From the NCBI GenBank assembly GCA_040387835.1, contig JAZKCZ010000002.1:769818-833817 (forward strand): a stretch of 64,000 nucleotides of DNA, written 5' to 3'. The stretch is from Myxococcota bacterium. GTDB lineage: Bacteria; Myxococcota; UBA727; JABDBI01. Each line of letters begins with the position of its first letter. The stretch's first letter is position 1. This document shows, one piece after another, positions 59,819 through 64,000 of the stretch. The position numbers and the translations under genes are program-made. The notes under the pieces were generated by a model, which searched no databases, had not been told where the DNA came from, and saw only the letters and a list, made by a program, of their open reading frames with translations.

Positions 59819-60379
59819 TTAATAAGTATTAACTAACTCAAACCAAAATCTTCGCCGCTCACAGAGCTCATACATCGCTTGCTGAAAATTGCGTCCGAAG
59901 GGAGCATGTGCTTGGCAATATATTGTTATTTTTTTATTGTCGAACTGTATTCTCGCGCCAACCGGCTTTACCCCTCCTAACACGTCTTTTAATGGTGATG
60001 ATACTCCCTTGCCTGACTTGTGCCTTAACAATGTCTCGAAAATTTTCTCCGCCTTTTCTTGCAGCCTTCTATTTTCCAAAATATCCACTTCTTGGGCTAG
60101 CCGAATAATTTGAGGAGCAGACGATCTATCCTGCGATATCAGCTGACATAGGCCCGACACCCACCCAAAATCATTTCCCCTGTCTCCAGGTATGATAACC
60201 GCCGTATTAAAGGCCGGACACGAAGTGTGTTGATGGAAGCGAGGTTTTTCAAAAAGAGATACTCGAACTAGGAATTGGAATGTGTAAGTGTCCAGTTGAA
60301 CTTGTGGCAGGAACATATGCCTGCGTCCACTCAGCAAGTGTCCGGAGAGTAACATGACTAACATCAATAATTTTATCAT
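59819..60379 (-). CDS. Hypothetical protein
   Basis: 186 residues between tRNA-Glu and tRNA-Pro. It begins with a hydrophobic stretch (MIKLLMLVMLLSGHLLSG). The rest is mixed, with SSAPQIIRLAQEVDILENRRLQEKAEKIFETLLRH as a clear helix and a short basic C-terminus. No domain recognised. An alternative frame (60488-60249) overlaps it and the tRNA, so the 5' limit is uncertain. Confidence 0.5.
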   Translation of the reverse strand: MIKLLMLVMLLSGHLLSGRRHMFLPQVQLDTYTFQFLVRVSLFEKPRFHQHTSCPAFNTAVIIPGDRGNDFGWVSGLCQLISQDRSSAPQIIRLAQEVDILENRRLQEKAEKIFETLLRHKSGKGVSSPLKDVLGGVKPVGARIQFDNKKITIYCQAHAPFGRNFQQAMYELCERRRFWFELVNTY

Positions 60380-60460
60380 AGCCGTGGCTTAACACAGCCT
60401 CATTTTCCGCCAAGATGTGGGGTTGACTTTGACTTTTGAATCGGGCATTTCTGGCCTCGT

Positions 60461-60537
60461 CGGAGCGTGGCGCAGCTTGGTAGCGCACTAGACTGGGGGT
60501 CTAGGGGTCGCAGGTTCAAATCCTGTCGCTCCGACCA
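60461..60537 (+). tRNA. tRNA-Pro (anticodon GGG)
   Basis: Acceptor CGGAGCG pairs with CGCTCCG, the D arm is GCGCAGCTTGGTAGCGC, the anticodon stem is CTAGA/TCTAG around loop CTGGGGG (GGG), and the T arm carries GGTTCAAATCC. Discriminator A, encoded CCA (60535-60537). Confidence 0.96.
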
Positions 60538-60551
60538 ATTGGTTTAAAACC

Positions 60552-60601
60552 CGTCATTGCGAACGCAGTGAAGCAATCCACTCTCTGCGCACGCAATAAC
60601 G
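60552..60601. repeat. Degenerate dispersed palindrome (CGTCATTGCGAACGCAGTGA type)
   Basis: CGTCATTGCG (60552-60561) pairs with CGCAATAACG (60592-60601) with one mismatch; GAACGCAGTGAAGCAATCCA follows the left arm. This is a repeat type widely seen dispersed in bacterial genomes. It lies between tRNA-Pro and the gene at 60611. Confidence 0.6.
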
Positions 60602-60610
60602 ATCGGCAAG

Positions 60611-60973
60611 TTAGGCCGCCTTTTTAAGGGTCATTATTTCACCCCGATTTTTTTTGGGAACTGCTTTTCTTGACGATTTTACTTTTTTTGCGGATTTCTT
60701 CTTTGGGCCATTCTTTTTTAGTTTCTGACCTTTTCGAGATCCACCCCCGCGACTTGCCTTGCTTTGGGAAATATTACCCTCTTTGTCTACATAATACAGG
60801 TAATCCTTGTGCCGTTTTAGCTCGGTCCTTAAAACCAATTCCGGCGGCTTTATTTCTGTGGCATTTTGGCCATTGCGCATCATTTTGCTGCGATAAACAT
60901 TTAATTCTCGATCAAGAAAATACATCCAACCCGTTTCTCGCTTAATACCTGCTTCCATGATTTTTTCTGACAT
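60611..60973 (-). CDS. Small protein with two YxxD repeats and histone-H1-like basic tail
   Basis: 120 residues. Two related units (GWMYFLDRELNVYRSKM and DYLYYVDKEGNISQSKA) are short beta repeats. The C-terminal third is Lys/Arg/Ser-rich (KGQKLKKNGPKKKSAKKVKS), resembling histone H1-like tails, so nucleic-acid binding is plausible. No signal peptide. Family not recognised beyond the repeat similarity. Confidence 0.7.
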   Translation of the reverse strand: MSEKIMEAGIKRETGWMYFLDRELNVYRSKMMRNGQNATEIKPPELVLRTELKRHKDYLYYVDKEGNISQSKASRGGGSRKGQKLKKNGPKKKSAKKVKSSRKAVPKKNRGEIMTLKKAA

Positions 60974-61215
60974 TTTGTCCTCATTATTTTAATTTCATAC
61001 AACAAACATTTTCATGCGTTCTCTGGAACACATGAGCGATAATTTCACACCAAAAATTGGGAATGTAAATAGTTTTTTTTGACCATCATTCTTTGTTTTC
61101 CGTCGCTATATTCAGTCAAAGAATTTCGAAATTTCAGTTGCATGCTTTTGCAGTTTCCTGTCCTCTTGAAAATGCAGTAGACTGTATTTAATTAATGACG
61201 ATGGAGGTGAATTAA

Positions 61216-61590
61216 GTGAAATTTGGCTTTAAAGATATGCAGATTGCTTATTTAGCAGAAGGAATTGCTGGAATTGAGAAAATTGTGGATCGAGCCTCGT
61301 CTCCGGCAACATTGCTTCGTAGGGTTATTATTAGTTTAAAGAAAGCAAGCAGAGACACGAGCGAGCTGGAATACTATGCGGCATTGAATAATTACTTGCC
61401 TAAACGCCGCGGACGTAAGGTCCCTGCTGTCGGGATGACTCGTATCTATCGCGCACAACAAATACATCGGGGAGAGCCTTTCCTGCACTTGCCTCTGGGT
61501 GTTTTACGATCGAAAAAGGGCGACGTTTTAACGGTTTCGTTCGAGACAGACTGTATTATCGTGAAAAAAATTATGGTTAAAACATATTGA
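61216..61590 (+). CDS. Hypothetical protein with AbrB-like C-terminal pattern
   Basis: 124 residues from a GTG at 61216, with GGAGG 7 bases upstream. The N-terminal half is helical and basic. The C-terminal half (FLHLPLGVLRSKKGDVLTVSFE and DCIIVKKI) recalls the swapped-hairpin AbrB/MazE strand order, so DNA binding is possible but unproven. The 240-base gap upstream (60974-61215) holds no gene I can support. The 3' end overlaps a convergent gene by 63 bases. Confidence 0.65.
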   Translation: MKFGFKDMQIAYLAEGIAGIEKIVDRASSPATLLRRVIISLKKASRDTSELEYYAALNNYLPKRRGRKVPAVGMTRIYRAQQIHRGEPFLHLPLGVLRSKKGDVLTVSFETDCIIVKKIMVKTY

Positions 61591-61899
61591 ATCCCAAACA
61601 TATTTGATAGCTGTGCTCATGGTATAGGCATAAAGGCCAAAGAAGCCAGCTCCTAAAATCGCGCCGGACGTGGTGGCTATTATGACTAACCCGCCTGCCA
61701 AGCTGATGTTGGCCGGGCTGTCTTTGGCAAGTATGCAACTGGCTGGAACTAGTGAAACCAAAAAGGCCACGGTTCCTCCGAGACCTGCTCCTGCTGCGCT
61801 GAGGCCTATGATGGTCCCCTGGGTCACCGGGCTCATTGCGGGTAGCGTTAGGGAGAAAGTAAGCACAACCAACAATGAGATTCGACGAAGATTGACCAT
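61528..61899 (-). CDS. Secreted small membrane-hairpin protein, third family member
   Basis: 123 residues from ATG 61899, where the signal (MVNLRRISLLVVLTFSLTLP) begins; the longer ORF to 61989 has no signal features. Gly/Ala-rich hydrophobic segments (GTIIGLSAAGAGLGGTVAFLVSLV; GGLVIIATTSGAILGAGFFGLYAY) and a C-terminal part with two cysteines. It resembles the genes at 628 and 1098 in layout. It overlaps the convergent gene at 61216 by 63 bases. Confidence 0.6.
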   Translation of the reverse strand: MVNLRRISLLVVLTFSLTLPAMSPVTQGTIIGLSAAGAGLGGTVAFLVSLVPASCILAKDSPANISLAGGLVIIATTSGAILGAGFFGLYAYTMSTAIKYVWDSICFNHNFFHDNTVCLERNR

Positions 61900-61972
61900 A
61901 TGAAATCCGTGCCTACAGCGACAAATTGTGCTCGTCAAATCCAATTTGTCCACCTTTTTGATAGATATTGGC

Positions 61973-62359
61973 ATGCTTAATACAGCCAAACTAATTCTCG
62001 CCCTTTCGCTTTGTTCTTTGCCTGTCTTTGCGGCTGATGCGCCCAGATGTACTGAGGCGGATAAGAAGGATCATATTTATTCGGCCAACCATAAATTCGC
62101 AGCAGACTGGGAACGATGCGGTATCCATCATTTGGGCTCTAATGATGGAACAACCCAGTGCTTACGAAAAGCCTACGGCACCTTGTCGGCCGGTTGCGCT
62201 TCTTGCTTTGGTGAGAACGCGAGCTGCGTTCGTGATAATTGCTGGTGGAGCTGCATTACCGGCCGCAATGAAGCGTGCGAAAAATGCGCCATCGATAGCT
62301 GCAGAGCGCCTATGGAGCAATGCACAGGAATCTCGCACTATGATATGCCTAGCAATTGA
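61973..62359 (+). CDS. Secreted Cys-rich protein
   Basis: 128 residues from ATG 61973 (signal MLNTAKLILALSLCSLPVFA). The mature protein has about 12 cysteines, most in CASCFGENASCVRDNCWW-type spacing followed by CITGRNEACEKCAIDSC, which would form several disulphides. No known domain is recognised. It is divergent from the hairpin protein and overlaps the phosphatase gene end by 11 bases. Confidence 0.75.
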   Translation: MLNTAKLILALSLCSLPVFAADAPRCTEADKKDHIYSANHKFAADWERCGIHHLGSNDGTTQCLRKAYGTLSAGCASCFGENASCVRDNCWWSCITGRNEACEKCAIDSCRAPMEQCTGISHYDMPSN

Positions 62360-62897
62360 TTTTTTTTCGAGCGGGTTCTAGCTTTTGCAGGATGCCCACC
62401 TGTTTGCTGCTGATCTTGATCCTTCTACGCTTTTTAACCGCCATGATGGCTTCATCGGCGCTTAATCCTTCATGTAATATCAGATAGGCGATAACGACGC
62501 TGGCGCTGCGGCCCATGCCGGCTTTGCAGTGTACGTACATTTTGTGACCCTGCTTCAGTTCCTGCGCGACAATGGCCGCGGCCTGAGTCAGTTTTTTAGC
62601 TGATATGGACCTGAAATCTTTAGAGGGCACCTCAAAGATGACGGCACCGCTTTTTTCCCATTCTTCTTTGGTGACTGGTTGATGCCTGAGACCTGGTTCG
62701 CGTTCAAAGGGCTCGAGCAGATTCAAAACACGATTGATGCCAAGGGATTTCAGTTGCACGAGGTGTCCCTTGTTGCGCAATGGGATGCCACCTAGGTACA
62801 ATCCAGCATCACTGATTTTGACCCACCAGGGGATGCGAATCGCTTCGGTGCAAAAAAGCGAGAGCTCAAAAACTGCTTTTTTTATCCATCTCTGCAT
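62349..62897 (-). CDS. Dual-specificity / PTPMT-like protein phosphatase
   Basis: 182 residues. The P-loop HCKAGMGRS (CX5R) is complete, with general-acid region [10 protein letters not shown] and the N-terminal [21 protein letters not shown] typical of the dual-specificity/PTPMT1 group; [16 protein letters not shown] follows. Substrate may be phosphoprotein or phospholipid such as phosphatidylglycerophosphate. No signal peptide. Its start overlaps the ruvB end by 32 bases. Confidence 0.88.
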   Translation of the reverse strand: MQRWIKKAVFELSLFCTEAIRIPWWVKISDAGLYLGGIPLRNKGHLVQLKSLGINRVLNLLEPFEREPGLRHQPVTKEEWEKSGAVIFEVPSKDFRSISAKKLTQAAAIVAQELKQGHKMYVHCKAGMGRSASVVIAYLILHEGLSADEAIMAVKKRRRIKISSKQVGILQKLEPARKKINC

Positions 62898-63888
62898 GGG
62901 ATTTTACCTTGATGTGTTCAAATGCTTTCGCAGTGGCAACGCGGCCTCTGGGTGTGCGCATTAAAAAGCCTTCTTGGATGAGATAAGGCTCGTAAACGTC
63001 TTCTAAAGTATTGGTTGATTCACCTAATGCTGCTCCTAGGGTGTCCAGGCCAACGGGTGCGCCTTCACAGGTTTCCACTAGGAAGCTCAAAATGCGCGTG
63101 TCCATTTCATCGAGGCCGTTATCTCGAACGCCTAAGCGGGTAAGGGATTCGCCGGCGACGTCCGCGGTAATATTGCCTGCATGCAGCACTTGAGCGAAAT
63201 CGCGTACGCGCCTTAGCAAACGATTGGCGATACGAGGCGTGCCGCGGCTGCGTCTGGCGATTTCATGCGCGGCGCCGGACTCGATGGGGATATTTAAAAT
63301 CGACGCAGAACGGTTCACGATTTGCGTTAGCTCGGCCAGCGAATAAAATTCAAGGCGAGCTGAGAAGCCGAAGCGGTCTCTCAGCGGGGAAGTTAATAGG
63401 CCAGTTTTAGTGGTAGCGCCCACCAGTGTGAAGGGTTTAATATTGAGACCAATGCTTCGAGCGTGAGCGCCTTCGCCAATAATCACGTCAAAGCGAAAGT
63501 CTTCCATGGCGGGGTACAAATTCTCTTCAATGACGCTGGTTAAGCGATGAATCTCATCGATAAACAAAATATCGCCCGCGTTCAAGTTGGTTAACAAACC
63601 TGCCAAGTCACCCTTTTTTTCTAAAGCGGGGCCGGAAGTCACGAAGATTTGCGAGCCGAGTTCTTTGGCCAAGATATGTGCCAAAGTCGTTTTACCTAGA
63701 CCTGGCGGGCCAGATAAAAGAACGTGATCTAGGGGCTCGCCGCGTAATTTCGCTGCCTGCGCAAAGATCTTTAAATTTTCAATAAGTTGTTTTTGGCCGA
63801 CGTATTCTTCAAACGCTTTTGGTCTGAGGCTTTTTTCCAGTATTTCTTCGGAGTCTTCCAAAAGATCCGGGGCTAAAATTCCTTCCAT
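62866..63888 (-). CDS. ruvB: Holliday junction branch migration ATPase RuvB
   Basis: Hexameric motor that drives branch migration with RuvA. 340 residues: [12 protein letters not shown] at the start, Walker [13 protein letters not shown], Walker [11 protein letters not shown], sensor region [21 protein letters not shown], and C-terminal [12 protein letters not shown]. It starts 4 bases after ruvA. Complete. Confidence 0.98.
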   Translation of the reverse strand: MEGILAPDLLEDSEEILEKSLRPKAFEEYVGQKQLIENLKIFAQAAKLRGEPLDHVLLSGPPGLGKTTLAHILAKELGSQIFVTSGPALEKKGDLAGLLTNLNAGDILFIDEIHRLTSVIEENLYPAMEDFRFDVIIGEGAHARSIGLNIKPFTLVGATTKTGLLTSPLRDRFGFSARLEFYSLAELTQIVNRSASILNIPIESGAAHEIARRSRGTPRIANRLLRRVRDFAQVLHAGNITADVAGESLTRLGVRDNGLDEMDTRILSFLVETCEGAPVGLDTLGAALGESTNTLEDVYEPYLIQEGFLMRTPRGRVATAKAFEHIKVKSHAEMDKKSSF

Positions 63889-63892
63889 GATA

Positions 63893-64000
63893 TTAAATCT
63901 CTCGCAGCGCTTCTTTCAGCAGATCGCCTAGAGGCTTGTTTTGATGTGCCAAATGCTCGACCGCTTTCACCGCTTTGTCCACTGCCGGGGTTTTATAACC
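63893..64000 (-). CDS. ruvA: Holliday junction protein RuvA, C-terminal part
   Basis: 35 residues to the stop, cut by the window edge. [12 protein letters not shown] and LLKEALREI match the RuvA domain III that contacts RuvB. Position directly before ruvB supports it. Confidence 0.85.
   Translation of the reverse strand, partial: GYKTPAVDKAVKAVEHLAHQNKPLGDLLKEALREI

Noticed and set aside
60249-60488. 79-residue ORF on minus overlapping tRNA-Pro
   Set aside because: It covers most of the tRNA gene and overlaps the ORF at 60379-59819; no coding features support it.

Overview
The window comes from a Gram-negative chromosome of moderate GC. It spans a chromosomal replication origin (oriC, about 26.04-26.60 kb) with rsmG-parA-parB on the left and dnaN on the right. 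The deltaproteobacterial grade (Bdellovibrionota or Myxococcota-like) is the best guess. It rests on a membrane-anchored FtsY, a KamA-family enzyme, an OmpL-like porin, many signal-peptide and lipoprotein genes, SBBP and GloVer repeat proteins, and lineage-typical small hypotheticals. No 16S gene or other decisive marker is present, so the placement is tentative. Genes are tightly packed: stops overlap starts, and several divergent pairs have overlapping start codons.

Layout. 0-7 kb: a partial tRNA, small secreted Cys-rich membrane-hairpin proteins, dut/ftsY, a SprT-like protease, an exported ankyrin-SET protein, tRNA-Gly and cysS. 7-16 kb: an accessory surface region with a promoter-driven disordered protein, an SBBP repeat protein, a secreted NPGFETG-type protein and a GloVer lipoprotein. 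It continues with an overlapping gene string: a lasso-cyclase-like asparagine synthetase homologue, a 39-residue peptide with a canonical lasso leader pattern, and two pseudopilin-like genes. 16-23 kb: small secreted proteins, an AAA+ ATPase with a lipoprotein signal, a secreted DNase I-like (EEP) enzyme, a porin, tRNA-Lys, ygfZ and an aminotransferase. 23-28 kb: parB-parA-rsmG with a parS site inside rsmG, oriC with about 20 DnaA boxes, and dnaN.

28-37 kb: kamA, a mini-TPR gene, rsmA and secA (one overlapping minus-strand string), tag, a secreted ankyrin-like protein and priA. 37-44 kb: a DUF2177 and ParB/Srx pair flanked by a duplicated piece of the priA start, an exported AAA-ATPase-like/ankyrin protein, an isolated rplC and a YbiT-type ABC-F ATPase. 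43-51 kb: a 1198-residue ankyrin protein with two small secreted partners, and two tandem LRR-like secreted paralogues. 50-56 kb: dnaK, speB, rpe, rsmB and an esterase. 56.6-58.7 kb: a five-gene string resembling a type III secretion needle/chaperone module (SctE-F-F-G order). 58.7-64 kb: a metallo-beta-lactamase-fold enzyme, tRNA-Glu, tRNA-Pro, small hypotheticals, a dual-specificity phosphatase, ruvB and the 3' end of ruvA.

How it fits together. Replication and segregation (oriC, dnaN, parABS), translation (tRNAs, cysS, rplC, rsmA, rsmB, rsmG, ABC-F) and export (ftsY, secA) form the housekeeping backbone. Between them lies an unusual load of proteins with eukaryote-like or effector-like domains: ankyrin, SET, exported ATPases, LRR, EEP nuclease and dual-specificity phosphatase. 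Together with a needle-like operon this suggests a host-associated or predatory life style (inference). REP-like palindromes occur between genes and also inside the rsmG and rsmB reading frames.
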